A DNA stretch of 64,000 bases from a bacterium (GTDB lineage Bacteria > Pseudomonadota > Gammaproteobacteria > UBA6186 > Azoamicaceae): positions 124,001 through 188,000 of the forward strand of contig DAHXPC010000001.1 in assembly GCA_027364575.1 (NCBI GenBank), read 5' to 3'. A program made the translations under genes and the position numbers. Below are positions 1 through 8,882 of the stretch, one piece after another (within the stretch, counting starts at the first letter, position 1; each line of letters begins with the position of its first letter). Under the pieces are notes generated by a model that was not told the DNA's origin, did not search any database, and saw only the letters and a list, made by a program, of their open reading frames with translations.

Positions 1-277
1 AGTAAATAAAAATAGCTAAGTGCCTTTTTCTATATACACTGCCGAGTGCGAGCACATTTTGCTATCTATTTTTCTTTTTTTACTTTTATTTCTATGACCA
101 GGAAAAATTATAGATAAAAAAATATTGCTCCGCAGTATGGCAAAAGCACAGTTTTTTCTTCTAACCTGCTAAAGCTTACCAATGAAATTGAGTGACTTTC
201 TGATATAAACAGCCATACCCATAAAAAAAATTATTTTCGGGTACGTTTTTATACACTGGCCTTATTAATACAGCATT
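1..277. other. AT-rich intergenic region without a gene
   Basis: I see no convincing coding frame. The only structure noticed is a weak hairpin (TACCC at 216-220, GGGTA at 239-243) followed by a short T run at 246-250. It could be a terminator for a gene left of the window, but a 5-bp stem is too short to be sure. Confidence 0.3.
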
Positions 278-317
278 TTGCTTTCTTGCTTTCTTGCTTT
301 CTTGCTTTCTTGCTTTT
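278..317. repeat. Tandem octamer repeat (TTGCTTTC, about five copies)
   Basis: Four perfect copies of the 8-bp unit TTGCTTTC run from 278 to 309, followed by a fifth nearly complete copy to 317. The array ends about 10 bases before a perfect -10 hexamer (TATAAT, 328-333) and 47 bases before the transporter start codon. Copy-number change in 8-bp steps would alter promoter spacing without touching the reading frame. The repeat is directly visible; any role in phase variation is inference. Confidence 0.85.
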
Positions 318-327
318 ACAAAAAGCT

Positions 328-333
328 TATAAT
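328..333 (+). promoter_or_regulatory. -10 box of the NTT transporter promoter
   Basis: A perfect TATAAT lies 31 bases before the transporter ATG. No good -35 exists at 17 bp: the octamer array occupies that zone. It offers TTGCTT at 310-315 (12-bp spacer) or 302-307 (20-bp spacer), and both spacings are poor. Confidence 0.5.
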
Positions 334-364
334 AGCGTAAAATTTCAAGAAAGAAAGGGGTAAC

Positions 365-1756
365 ATGATGCTAGATTTTTTAATGAAAATATGTAGCTAT
401 AATTTTGGTATATTTGAGCGTGCTGAATTTAAGAAGTTCTTGTATATGGGCTGGATCTTTGCCATTATTATAGGCGTATACTGGACGCTTAGGCCATTAA
501 AAGATGCCCTTTTTATTCAGCTTGTTGATAAAATGCAAATCCCATATGCTAAAACAGTTTCAGTTATCGCTTTACTACCACTCGTTATTTTCTATACAAA
601 ATTATTAGGGCGTATCTCCAGAGAAACAATGCTGGTAATTTTACCCGCTTTTTACGGTACTACAATATTATTATTTAGCATTATGATGTGGGCAAGCCAG
701 GGCTCACCAGAAAATATCGCAAGCAGACCATTTATATTGCTTATAGGCACAAAGGTTTTAGGCTACTTGTGGTATTTATTTGTTGAAAGCTTTGGCTCAT
801 TGGTAGTTGCATTATTTTGGGCTTTTGCTACAGATACAACAGAACCCGCATCCGCTAAAAGAGGTTTTCCTTTAGTTGTGGCATTAGGACAAACAGGAGG
901 TATAGTTTGTCCCTACAGCATCGGAGGGTTACCTCATCGTTTAGGATTGGCAACAGATACCTTGTCAATTGTAATTCTTGGTTGTTTGACCTTAGCTATT
1001 ATTCCTATGGTACGCTATTTTTTAAAAACCACTCCACAAAACTTGCTTATTTCTTTCCAGGACAAAACGGTACACAAGGAACAAGTGCAGCAAGAACCTG
1101 GATTTTTAGAGGGTCTAAAATTGCTGATGTCTCATAAATATCTTATTGCTATTTTCTTTGGGAATTTTATTTATGAACTTATAATTACAATTTTTGATTT
1201 TAATTTCAAATTGGCTGCTAGTACAAAATTTACAGGCGTTGCATTAAGTAATTACCTTAGCATTTATGGCTCGAGTGTAAATATTGTATCTTTACTTTGC
1301 TTGCTATTGGGAATTAGTAATATTACACGTTATCTAGGGATTGGCGTAGCCTTAGCGGCGATGCCAGTAATAGTAGGACTAGCGTTGCTGGGTTTTATGA
1401 CTTATAGCTCATTGCCATTTCTGTTCGCGTTAATGGTTGGCTCTAAAGCAATAAACTATGCTCTTAATGGGCCCGCCTTAAAACAACTGTATATTCCAAC
1501 AACTGTGGATATACGTTTTAAAGCACAAGCTTGGATTGAAACCTTTGGTTCAAGGGCTTCAAAAGAAGTAGGTTCAATTTTTAACATGCTCCTTTACCCT
1601 TTACAACATGCCTATGGCCAATTAGTAGGCAGGGCATATTACTTAAACTTGAGTGGGTTCCTTGGATTTCCGCTGATCATTATATGGTTTTTTATTGCAA
1701 TCTATTTAGGAAACACATATCGTAAAGCGATTAAAGAGCAAAAGGTTGTTTGCTAA
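365..1756 (+). CDS. ATP/ADP-type nucleotide transporter (NTT/TLC family)
   Basis: This is an inner-membrane carrier of the NTT (Tlc) family. Members swap host ATP for bacterial ADP or import other nucleotides, and are typical of obligate intracellular bacteria. The 463-residue protein is hydrophobic throughout, consistent with about 12 membrane segments. It carries the N-terminal family signature around residues 41-50 (TLRPLKDALF) and a GQTGG motif near residue 175. It is somewhat shorter than Rickettsia Tlc1 (about 498 aa). The ATG at 365 is preceded by the purine-rich AAGAAAGGGG ribosome-binding site. It appears monocistronic, with an IS remnant downstream. The family is clear; the substrate (ATP/ADP exchange or net nucleotide import) cannot be read from sequence alone. 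Confidence 0.88.
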   Translation: MMLDFLMKICSYNFGIFERAEFKKFLYMGWIFAIIIGVYWTLRPLKDALFIQLVDKMQIPYAKTVSVIALLPLVIFYTKLLGRISRETMLVILPAFYGTTILLFSIMMWASQGSPENIASRPFILLIGTKVLGYLWYLFVESFGSLVVALFWAFATDTTEPASAKRGFPLVVALGQTGGIVCPYSIGGLPHRLGLATDTLSIVILGCLTLAIIPMVRYFLKTTPQNLLISFQDKTVHKEQVQQEPGFLEGLKLLMSHKYLIAIFFGNFIYELIITIFDFNFKLAASTKFTGVALSNYLSIYGSSVNIVSLLCLLLGISNITRYLGIGVALAAMPVIVGLALLGFMTYSSLPFLFALMVGSKAINYALNGPALKQLYIPTTVDIRFKAQAWIETFGSRASKEVGSIFNMLLYPLQHAYGQLVGRAYYLNLSGFLGFPLIIIWFFIAIYLGNTYRKAIKEQKVVC

Positions 1757-1831
1757 ATATGTGATTTTTTTTCGCGTTTATGTAAATCATATAGGGTTAA
1801 AACAAAAGAAAAAGGGAAATTTATAGGATAT

Positions 1832-2173
1832 TTGCGATTTTGTTTTTTTAATCTGTTGAGCGCTCAATTTAAGCACAGTGAATTAGTGTTAGATATCTTG
1901 GCTTCTAATGTTGCCGTCCATGATTGGCTGGATACAGTAGCAAATACTAGGATCCATAAAGACACTCAAGAACAACCGTATAAACTTTGGGCAGAGATTA
2001 AAAAATTCACATTGCAAGCACCTCCACCCTTATATTCAGGTGTGAGTCAACTTGGACAGGAAGCAGTTTTGAGCCATTGTTGTCCACATTCAACATTGCT
2101 TCCGGGATATGATGCTACTTTTTTGCAAAATAACATAGCTATTTATCAACACATTCAAAAAATTGCTTCTTAA
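1832..2173 (+). pseudogene. istA: IS21 transposase IstA, C-terminal fragment
   Basis: The 113-residue frame contains DWLDTVANTRIHKDTQEQP followed by a Leu/Pro-rich stretch. This matches the IstA region after the integrase core, where the usual pattern is WL-x-VAN-x-R-x-H-x-T and then a P-rich segment. The DDE catalytic core that should lie upstream is absent, and the only start is a TTG with no obvious ribosome-binding site. The truncated istB directly follows, which supports the assignment. The frame is too diverged to name a specific element. Confidence 0.55.
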
Positions 2174-2183
2174 GGATCACTTA

Positions 2184-2430
2184 TGAATTTACAAGCGAAA
2201 AAATCAGGAGTCTTTGCAAGATATTGTTTTTAACCCCGTTAGCATATGAGTATTCCATTTTAACGCAAGTGGCGGCTGAAGAAAATATGGGCTATAGCGA
2301 TTTTTTAGAGGGAATACTCAATTATGAACTACGGTCTAGACATGGGCGGCATGAACAAATGCTGCTTAGAATGGCGGATTTTCCAGCCATCAAAACATTA
2401 CATAATTTTGATTATAATTTTAGAAGCTAA
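2184..2430 (+). pseudogene. istB: IS21 helper ATPase IstB, N-terminal fragment
   Basis: From 2224 the translation reads AAEENMGYSDFLEGILNYEL and then R-R-G-R-H-E with FPAIKTLHNFDYNF. This is the N-terminal domain of IstB (AEE-x-x-x-YxxFLE and FPxxKTLExFDF motifs). The ATG at 2184 (MNLQ) fits a true IstB start but is in a different frame, so the gene is frameshifted. It stops before the AAA+ ATPase domain: no Walker A follows. It is a non-functional remnant. Confidence 0.65.
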
Positions 2431-2494
2431 ATGCCTTTTTGTTTCTGCATATTACTTTGATATCCCTAAACAATCGCTAGTCGCTTGACATTAA

Positions 2495-3439
2495 TTATTT
2501 CTTTTGAGAAAGATTACGGATATTTCGCTTTATTTTCTGCTTCTTTTTTTGAAGCGTCAATATTTTTGGCATTGCATGTTGCGTAGCTTTTTTGCCAGCT
2601 TCATATAAATAATCGTTATATTGATCTGAAAAAACAGGTATATTTTTGAAATCAAAATTAATAACAACATCTGCATTTTCAGCCGCTGAGCGAGCGTTAT
2701 TAATATAAGAAATTTCAATGCTACGCATTAGCATCCCAAAAATGTGGTTAGGGGATGACTCGGGCAATTGCCCAGAAATATTGACTGCAATCACCTTTTT
2801 AAAACCTAAGTTTCTGGCCAGCTGGACGGGAACCGGATTCGATACGCCACAATCAACAAAATACTGTTCCTCAATTTTTACAGCAGGGAATGCACCAGGA
2901 TAGGCTGCCGAAGCTAATATGGGCTGAATGATATCTCCTTCGCTAAACGCGGTAAGATTTCCATGCTGTAAATTTGTTGCAGCGATAACCACGGGTATTT
3001 TTAAATTTTTAAAATCGATCGACTTAAGATTTGTATGCAAATATTTGATAAGCTTATGATGACTATAAACGGAATATGGCCATTCACTGATGTTAGTCTC
3101 AACAATATCTGAATTCTTTCCCGATAATACAACGGATTTTAGAGAGTGAATATTTGGCTCTGCCGCGTACAAAGCACCAATAATAGCGCCAGCACTGCAG
3201 CCAATAATCACATCTGGCACTATGCCTGCCTTCTCTAATTCTTCTATTACCCCCACATGCGCAAAACCTTTAGCGCCTCCAGCCCCTAACACCAAAGCCA
3301 GATTGGTTTTCTTAAATTTAGCTTGAAGAGGCAGATGTGGAACACCTTTTTTTTTAAATTGAATAGCACTACAACCATATACACTCAAAATTCCCATTAA
3401 ACTTGTCAAAAAAATTATTAGCACTTTCACCTTATTCAT
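2495..3439 (-). CDS. Patatin-like phospholipase, predicted lipoprotein
   Basis: A patatin-family serine lipase/esterase of the RssA/NTE type. The 314-residue protein has an N-terminal signal with a lipobox ending at Cys23 (VYGC), so it is probably a lipoprotein. The oxyanion loop GAGGAKG is at 52-58, the nucleophile elbow GCSAG at 80-84 (Ser82), and the dyad Asp at D196 in a DCG context instead of the usual DG[AG]. All catalytic elements are present. The ATG follows AGGATGGTATAA, a good ribosome-binding site. It stands alone. In intracellular bacteria patatin proteins are often secreted phospholipases; whether this one is exported or stays in the envelope is not decided by sequence. Confidence 0.85.
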   Translation of the reverse strand: MNKVKVLIIFLTSLMGILSVYGCSAIQFKKKGVPHLPLQAKFKKTNLALVLGAGGAKGFAHVGVIEELEKAGIVPDVIIGCSAGAIIGALYAAEPNIHSLKSVVLSGKNSDIVETNISEWPYSVYSHHKLIKYLHTNLKSIDFKNLKIPVVIAATNLQHGNLTAFSEGDIIQPILASAAYPGAFPAVKIEEQYFVDCGVSNPVPVQLARNLGFKKVIAVNISGQLPESSPNHIFGMLMRSIEISYINNARSAAENADVVINFDFKNIPVFSDQYNDYLYEAGKKATQHAMPKILTLQKKKQKIKRNIRNLSQKK

Positions 3440-3549
3440 TTATACCATCCTAAAAAGAAATTTGTAACGCAGCACAACAGACGCATAAGTTTTTTTTGAT
3501 TAACATTTCGAAACCCCACATCCTCCAAACCAAAATGATTAGATGGTTT

Positions 3550-3846
3550 TCAATATGACTGGATTTCTAAAGGCGTCCCCAAAGCTTTATATGAAGCAAA
3601 AAATTGTAATGACTTTCTAATCAATTTTGAAACTTGTTTAGCAGAAGTTACAAACACTTTAAATTCTTTATGCTTTTGATCCTTGCTAATGGAAAACATC
3701 AATAAAACAGCCCAAGCAATTAATAGTATAGGCACCCATCTAGAAAATAGTGCCAAAATTTTTATTTTTGGCTGGGTCTTAGAGCTGGTTTTTTTCCCGG
3801 ATCTTCTAGCTGCCTGCACACTTTTTAGAATCCACAGCATAATCAA
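3550..3846 (-). CDS. Small single-pass membrane protein, unknown
   Basis: A 98-residue frame with a basic N-terminus (RRSGKK) and one strong hydrophobic segment (about residues 32-52, RWVPILLIAWAVLLMFSI), followed by a basic tail. I do not recognise it. A TTG and an ATG two codons later are both possible starts, with AAGGTGG upstream. A plus-strand frame overlaps the same bases, so coding status is uncertain; base composition and the ribosome-binding site favour the minus strand. It is divergent from the SnoaL-LuxR gene. Confidence 0.4.
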   Translation of the reverse strand: MIMLWILKSVQAARRSGKKTSSKTQPKIKILALFSRWVPILLIAWAVLLMFSISKDQKHKEFKVFVTSAKQVSKLIRKSLQFFASYKALGTPLEIQSY

Positions 3847-3909
3847 TATTTTCCACCTTCAATTTTCATTTATTTTCATGGGTTGCTACACAGCAAGGAT
3901 TAATGCGTG

Positions 3910-3927
3910 TACACTTTCTTGAGTGTA
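3910..3927. promoter_or_regulatory. Inverted repeat, possible operator
   Basis: TACACT, six bases, then AGTGTA: a perfect 6-bp dyad in the intergenic space before the SnoaL-LuxR gene, about 160 bases before its start. A half-site-like TACACT recurs near 3997. It could bind the adjacent LuxR-type regulator, but this is inference from position and symmetry only. Confidence 0.3.
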
Positions 3928-4087
3928 TGTTTGCACAATACCCATTTTTCAAACAACTCTTTATGCCGATAATACGCTAAATTCGCTATTTTGCATATAC
4001 ACTCCGCCATTTGCACGGTTTACAACCCATATAATAACGCTTAGTATGTCACCATAACAACTTATATATTTTAAAAGGACTGAAGAT

Positions 4088-4789
4088 ATGAGAATAGCGT
4101 TAAAGGACCTCACCCACGAATTTCTACTCCCATTATGGCAAAATAAATCCCTAGCAGTCATCGATCAATTTGTGGCACCTTCTGCAGATATACACACTTC
4201 TTTTTTAAAAGGAGAAGGACCCAATGCCCTAAAGCTACATGCTCAAAAAACCTTTATGGCTTTTTCATCTTTTACATTTTCCATTGAAGATATTGTTCAA
4301 CAACAGAATACCATTATTTACAAATGGATAGGCAATGCGATTCATGTGGGAAAAATTTTAAATTTTAATCCAACGGATAAAAAAATTACATTTTCAGGAA
4401 TAGGATTTGGCAAAATTGTTGAAGGTTCTATTTCAAACTATCATTGCTTTACCGATCTCCCTAGAGTATTAATGCAAAACGCCCATGAGGGAGACAGGGC
4501 TGATGATGACGCTGAAAATGCAACCACTAATAAAGAAAATCTTATTCTGTTAATTAAAGACACCACTGGAAAAAAATTAACAAACCGAGAAATCGAATGT
4601 TTGGGTCTATGGTTAAAAGGGTGCTCGATTAAGGAATCTGCAAAATTATTGGGGGGCTTATCCAGTCGGACTATTCAAACCTTTAGAGAAAATATTAAGC
4701 GAAAATTAAATGTGGATAGCTATCAACAGCTGCTTAAAGTGATTCAGCAAGCCGGTGCATTTCCAAAATTATTGGCCGGATTTTCTTAA
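4088..4789 (+). CDS. SnoaL-like domain / LuxR-type HTH regulator
   Basis: A 233-residue two-domain protein. Residues about 1-125 look like a SnoaL-like (NTF2-fold) domain (LWQNKSLAVIDQFVAPSADI, with aromatic residues lining the pocket). Residues 164-210 form a LuxR/GerE-type helix-turn-helix (KLTNREIECLGLWLKGCSIK, then SSRTIQTFRENIKRKL). A flexible acidic linker (about 131-150) joins them. This suggests a transcription factor with a small-molecule pocket as sensor. The start follows AAAAGGACTGAAGAT. A dyad at 3910-3927 is a candidate binding site. The HTH assignment is firm; the SnoaL assignment is moderate and the ligand is unknown. Confidence 0.7.
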   Translation: MRIALKDLTHEFLLPLWQNKSLAVIDQFVAPSADIHTSFLKGEGPNALKLHAQKTFMAFSSFTFSIEDIVQQQNTIIYKWIGNAIHVGKILNFNPTDKKITFSGIGFGKIVEGSISNYHCFTDLPRVLMQNAHEGDRADDDAENATTNKENLILLIKDTTGKKLTNREIECLGLWLKGCSIKESAKLLGGLSSRTIQTFRENIKRKLNVDSYQQLLKVIQQAGAFPKLLAGFS

Positions 4790-4827
4790 ACTTACAAATT
4801 GTCTAAAACTCATGAGAACCGAATGGA

Positions 4828-5721
4828 TCAGCTGACAGTCGAATTCAGGTATTGCTTAAATTCTGCTGCTACTTCTGGATGCTGCAACCCATAAGTGACT
4901 ATCGCTTGTAAATACCCTAATTTACTTCCGCAATCATAACGCTTTCCGACAAATTCTAAGGCATAAACAGGGTCTTTTTGCATTATGGAAGCAATGGCAT
5001 CGGTTAATTGAATTTCATTATGCGTACCAAAGCTTGCCTGCTCAAGTTGGGTGAATATTTCTGGAGTTAAAATATAGCGCCCGACAACACCTAAATTTGA
5101 AGGGGCTAATTCCATTTTCGGCTTTTCCACAATTTTATGAATTTGACCAAAAGTAGAAAAAGATCCCGAAACACCGATTATGCCATATTTAACGCTGTCT
5201 TTAGGATCAATTTTCTCTACCGCCACCATACAACTTTTCACTTCTTGAAACTTTAGAATCATCTGTTCTAAGCAGGAAGCATTATTCTCATAGCTAATTA
5301 AATCATCTGCCAACAAAACGGCAAATGGCTCATTCCCAACTGCAGGCTTTGCACATAAAATTGCATGTCCCAATCCCAGGGCTTCCGATTGTCGAATGTA
5401 TAGACAAGAAATACCTTTAGGCAAAATATTACGAACAATATTTAATAATTCTTCTTTACCCTGATTTTCAAGATTTGCTTCTAATTCAAAATTGCTATCA
5501 AAATGATCTTCAATCGCGCGCTTGCTACTACTGGTGACAAAAATTAATTCTTCAATACCCGCCTTTATCGCTTCTTCTACCGCATATTGTATTAGCGGTT
5601 TATCGACGACCGGCATCATTTCTTTTGGATTGGCCTTGGTGGCGGGTAAAAATCGAGTACCCATTCCGGCGACAGGAAATACAGCTTTTCGAATTGGCAA
5701 TACAAGTGATATTTTATTCAT
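4828..5721 (-). CDS. galU: UTP--glucose-1-phosphate uridylyltransferase
   Basis: Makes UDP-glucose from UTP and glucose-1-phosphate for LPS and surface glycans. The 297-residue protein has the nucleotidyltransferase signature near residues 17-35 (GMGTRFLPATKANPKEMMP), then DKPLIQYAVEEA, and the later EKP and GNV/GVVGRYI blocks typical of GalU. Length is normal. The ATG overlaps the lapB stop by 8 bases, so it is probably translated from the lapAB transcript, an apt link between LPS assembly control and sugar-nucleotide supply. Confidence 0.95.
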   Translation of the reverse strand: MNKISLVLPIRKAVFPVAGMGTRFLPATKANPKEMMPVVDKPLIQYAVEEAIKAGIEELIFVTSSSKRAIEDHFDSNFELEANLENQGKEELLNIVRNILPKGISCLYIRQSEALGLGHAILCAKPAVGNEPFAVLLADDLISYENNASCLEQMILKFQEVKSCMVAVEKIDPKDSVKYGIIGVSGSFSTFGQIHKIVEKPKMELAPSNLGVVGRYILTPEIFTQLEQASFGTHNEIQLTDAIASIMQKDPVYALEFVGKRYDCGSKLGYLQAIVTYGLQHPEVAAEFKQYLNSTVS

Positions 5722-6844
5722 GAATAGGTTTTATGACATCCCAACGTTTACAACTTGGACATTGCCACTGTAATGTCCGACCAGAAAAGCCACAGCATTC
5801 GCATCGATAAGAAGGTTTATTCATCAGCATTTTTTCAATAAGCTCCTGAAATAAAACCAAATCTTCTTGCGTAGTTCCCTCTGCGCGCGCAATACTAAAT
5901 TGAACTAAGCGACTTAAGCCTCTAAGCGAAGGGGTTTTTCGCAGGTGCTGTACCACAAAATGCATGGCCGCTCCCTCCCCTTTACTTTTATGCAGCCATT
6001 CGGCAAATGCAAGTACGGCTGATGTCGTAAATTGTTTCTGCAAGGAATCATCAAAATATTCAATCATTTCTTCCACAGTATTTAAGTTTTCATAGCAGCG
6101 AGCAAGTGGTAAAATGATTTCGGATAAAAAGGCTTCATCCTGCACTTGAATTTGTTTATAAGCCATAATAGCCGATTGATAACGACCTGCTTGAGCCTCA
6201 ATATTTCCGAACAATAGACTGGCTCTGACACAGCGTTGATTGGCTTGTAATGCCTTTTTTAAATATAAAATGGCATCCGGTTGCTCCCCTTTTAGCCACT
6301 GCTGCTCTGCAAGCTCACAGTAAAAATGGGCGATATGGTAACTCATATTGTGCTGAGTTTTACTTTGCCATTTCTCTGCAGTCTTGATTGCACGTAACCA
6401 ATCTTTGCTTTGCTGATAAATATCAATTAAATGTTGAAAACCGGCCTCTAATTCGTAGCCTTGTTCCACCAAATTCAACAAAACGTCTTCGGCCCTATCC
6501 AATACCCCTGCCCGCATATAATCGCGGCTTAATTCTAACAAAGACAACGCCCGTTGCGCGTCGGTTAAAGAGGGTTTATTGATCAGGGTTTGATGAATAT
6601 TAATTGCTTTACCCACCTCGCCACGGCGTCTAAATAAGCCACCTAATGCCAAATGTGTTTCTACGCTTTCCTGATTGGGATCGATGAGTTGTGCCAATAC
6701 ATCAGCAGCTTTATGAGAAGCGGGATCAATAAGTTTATACAGACCGGCAATTTTCCGCACTGCCTGGTGCGTAAAGGCATGTCGCCCAATCCACCAACCG
6801 GAAAATGCAGCTAAAGGCAACAGTAAAAAAAGCAGTTCCCACAT
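5714..6844 (-). CDS. lapB: LPS assembly protein LapB (YciM)
   Basis: An inner-membrane-anchored TPR protein that, in E. coli, tunes LpxC turnover and couples LPS synthesis to export. The 376-residue protein has one N-terminal membrane helix (residues about 2-18), a long run of TPR helices, and a C-terminal rubredoxin-like metal-binding segment with two Cys clusters (CECC and CPSC, near residues 350-370). Length and domain order match LapB. It lies 5 bases after lapA, as in E. coli. Confidence 0.93.
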   Translation of the reverse strand: MWELLFLLLPLAAFSGWWIGRHAFTHQAVRKIAGLYKLIDPASHKAADVLAQLIDPNQESVETHLALGGLFRRRGEVGKAINIHQTLINKPSLTDAQRALSLLELSRDYMRAGVLDRAEDVLLNLVEQGYELEAGFQHLIDIYQQSKDWLRAIKTAEKWQSKTQHNMSYHIAHFYCELAEQQWLKGEQPDAILYLKKALQANQRCVRASLLFGNIEAQAGRYQSAIMAYKQIQVQDEAFLSEIILPLARCYENLNTVEEMIEYFDDSLQKQFTTSAVLAFAEWLHKSKGEGAAMHFVVQHLRKTPSLRGLSRLVQFSIARAEGTTQEDLVLFQELIEKMLMNKPSYRCECCGFSGRTLQWQCPSCKRWDVIKPIHE

Positions 6845-6849
6845 GGCAA

Positions 6850-7086
6850 TTAATCACGCACACGCAATAAACGTCTATTTTCTATTTTTAGCCTTAGAAT
6901 GGAAGGAAAAGAGGCCAATAATCCAATCACAATGCCGAATACCAACACTATCAGAATTAACAGGGAAAGAGGTATCGTTCGGGTGCCAATATAATAATGG
7001 ATCGCAACGGAAGCAGAATTTAAAAGTGCGAAGCTCACACCTAATAGGGTTGCGAACGTTAAACCGATTAAACTTAATAAACGCAT
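6850..7086 (-). CDS. lapA: LapA-domain inner membrane protein (YciS-like)
   Basis: A 78-residue protein with two membrane segments (about residues 3-20 and 40-63) and a basic C-terminus. This is the LapA/YciS architecture, and it stands directly before lapB as in other gammaproteobacteria. In E. coli LapA works with LapB in LPS homeostasis. It follows rpsA by 49 bases; ihfB, which separates the two in E. coli, is missing here. Confidence 0.85.
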   Translation of the reverse strand: MRLLSLIGLTFATLLGVSFALLNSASVAIHYYIGTRTIPLSLLILIVLVFGIVIGLLASFPSILRLKIENRRLLRVRD

Positions 7087-7135
7087 ATTACTTGCTGCCT
7101 TTCTGTTCGTTTCAACGTTCGCTCCCGTTTACGAT

Positions 7136-8815
7136 TTATTTTTCTTTGTCTTTGCTATCCATTTGTTCCTTTAAGAGATCTCCTAAAGTCGGACTAGCGC
7201 CTTCTGAACGGCTAAGCTCACGCATCGCTTCTTGCTCGTCTTGGCTATCTTTAGCTTTGATTGAGAGCATAATCACGCGAGTTTTGCGATCCATACCCAT
7301 AAACTTGGCTTCTACGGGATCACCCTCTTTCAGCACAGTGCGTGCATCTTCTACACGATCACGGCTTAGATCAGACGCCTTCAAATACCCTTCTACACCC
7401 TCTGCTAATAGCACAACTGCACCTTTGGCATCGACGGTTCCAACGGTTCCGCTCACAATGCTACCTTTAGTGTATTCGCCAACAAAATGGGCGTATGGAT
7501 CATTTTCTAGCTGTTTGATACCCAGAGAAATTCGCTCACGTTCCGGATCGACGGCCAAAACAACCGCTTCAACTTCTTCGCCTTTCTTATAGCGACGAAC
7601 GGCTTCTTCACCACTTTCATTCCAAGCGATATCGGATAAATGGACCAAGCCATCAATTCCGCCATCTAAGCCGATAAAGATACCAAAATCGGTTATCGAT
7701 TTGATCTTACCAGACACTTTATCTGATTTATTATGTGCAGAAGCGAAAGCTTCCCATGGATTCGCTTTACATTGCTTCAACCCTAAGGAAATTCGACGAC
7801 GTTCTTCATCGATATCTAAGACCATGACTTCAACTTCCACACCCAATTGAACAACCTTTGAGGGATGAATGTTTTTGTTGGTCCAATCCATTTCAGAAAC
7901 GTGAACTAATCCTTCTACGCCTTCTTCAATTTCAACAAAACAACCGTAGTCAGTAATATTCGTTACCTTACCCACTAAACGCGTGGCTTCTGGATAACGA
8001 CGAGTAATGTCTACCCAAGGATCTTCGCCCAATTGTTTTAAGCCGAGGGAAACACGATTTCTTTCGCGATCGAATTTCAAAACCTTTACCAATAATTCTT
8101 GGCCGACGGCAACAATTTCACTGGGGTGCTTAACGCGGCGCCATGCCATATCGGTAATGTGTAATAGACCGTCAACACCGCCTAGATCCACAAACGCGCC
8201 ATAGTCAGTTAAATTCTTAACAACGCCTTTGGTTTCTTGACCTTCTTGTAAGTTAGTCATTAGCTCTTCGCGTTCAGCACTGCCTTCTGATTCCATTGCG
8301 GAACGTCGGGATACCACTACGTTATTACGCTTTTGATCTAATTTAATAACTTTGAAATCTAACTCTTTACCTTCTAGTATCACAGGATCCCGTACAGGTC
8401 GTACGTCGACTAATGAACCTGGTAAAAATGCTCGGATGGTTTGAATATCGACAGTAAACCCACCTTTGACTTTACCACTAATGATACCCTTGACCGATTC
8501 GCCTGCCTCATGGGCTCTTGCTAATCGAGTCCAAGCTTCCACGCGCTTAGCTTTTTCGCGTGATAAACGAGTCTCGCCCCAGCCGTCTTCAACAGCATCC
8601 AGAACGACTTCGATTTGATCGCCGACTTTAACTTCTAATTGGCGATTTTCATCATAAAATTGATCAATCGGAATATGTCCTTCCGACTTTAATCCCGCAT
8701 GAACCGTGACATATTCATCACTGATCCGAATGATGGTACCCATAACAACGGAACCAAGTTGTACTGCTTTTTTATCAATACTCTGCTTAAATAATTCTGC
8801 GAAATTTTCGCTCAT
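7136..8815 (-). CDS. rpsA: 30S ribosomal protein S1
   Basis: S1 binds mRNA leaders and delivers them to the 30S subunit. About 559 residues with six S1 (OB-fold) repeats, seen as recurring GxVxxxxxxGxFV/xLxGxxGLxHxSD patterns, the normal enterobacterial layout. I place the start at the ATG at 8815 (MSENFAEL): GGAAG lies 7 bases before it, while an ATG four codons upstream would bury that ribosome-binding site in the coding frame. It lies 67 bases downstream of cmk. Confidence 0.97.
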   Translation of the reverse strand: MSENFAELFKQSIDKKAVQLGSVVMGTIIRISDEYVTVHAGLKSEGHIPIDQFYDENRQLEVKVGDQIEVVLDAVEDGWGETRLSREKAKRVEAWTRLARAHEAGESVKGIISGKVKGGFTVDIQTIRAFLPGSLVDVRPVRDPVILEGKELDFKVIKLDQKRNNVVVSRRSAMESEGSAEREELMTNLQEGQETKGVVKNLTDYGAFVDLGGVDGLLHITDMAWRRVKHPSEIVAVGQELLVKVLKFDRERNRVSLGLKQLGEDPWVDITRRYPEATRLVGKVTNITDYGCFVEIEEGVEGLVHVSEMDWTNKNIHPSKVVQLGVEVEVMVLDIDEERRRISLGLKQCKANPWEAFASAHNKSDKVSGKIKSITDFGIFIGLDGGIDGLVHLSDIAWNESGEEAVRRYKKGEEVEAVVLAVDPERERISLGIKQLENDPYAHFVGEYTKGSIVSGTVGTVDAKGAVVLLAEGVEGYLKASDLSRDRVEDARTVLKEGDPVEAKFMGMDRKTRVIMLSIKAKDSQDEQEAMRELSRSEGASPTLGDLLKEQMDSKDKEK

Positions 8816-8882
8816 GTTCACTTCCAAATCTCTACCGACCCCCCCGATTGAATCGAGTAACCGTGTAGGCCTTAACTTAACA

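Larger units (their letters stand above)
1832..2430 (+). mobile_element. Decayed IS21-family insertion sequence (istA-istB remnant)
   Basis: Two consecutive fragments in IS21 gene order: an istA C-terminal piece (1832-2173) and an istB N-terminal piece (to 2430). Neither is complete, and I found no terminal inverted repeats, so the element is dead. It lies between the NTT gene and a patatin gene and marks past transposition here. Confidence 0.6.

Noticed and set aside
278..317. CRISPR-like repeat
   Set aside because: An 8-bp unit without spacers is a simple tandem repeat, not a CRISPR array.
907..1137. 76-residue plus-strand frame inside the NTT gene
   Set aside because: It is an alternative frame of a well-supported transporter gene.
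6843..7592. 249-residue plus-strand frame
   Set aside because: It is antisense to rpsA and lapA, Ser/Arg/Leu-biased and without any domain; a shadow of the real minus-strand genes.
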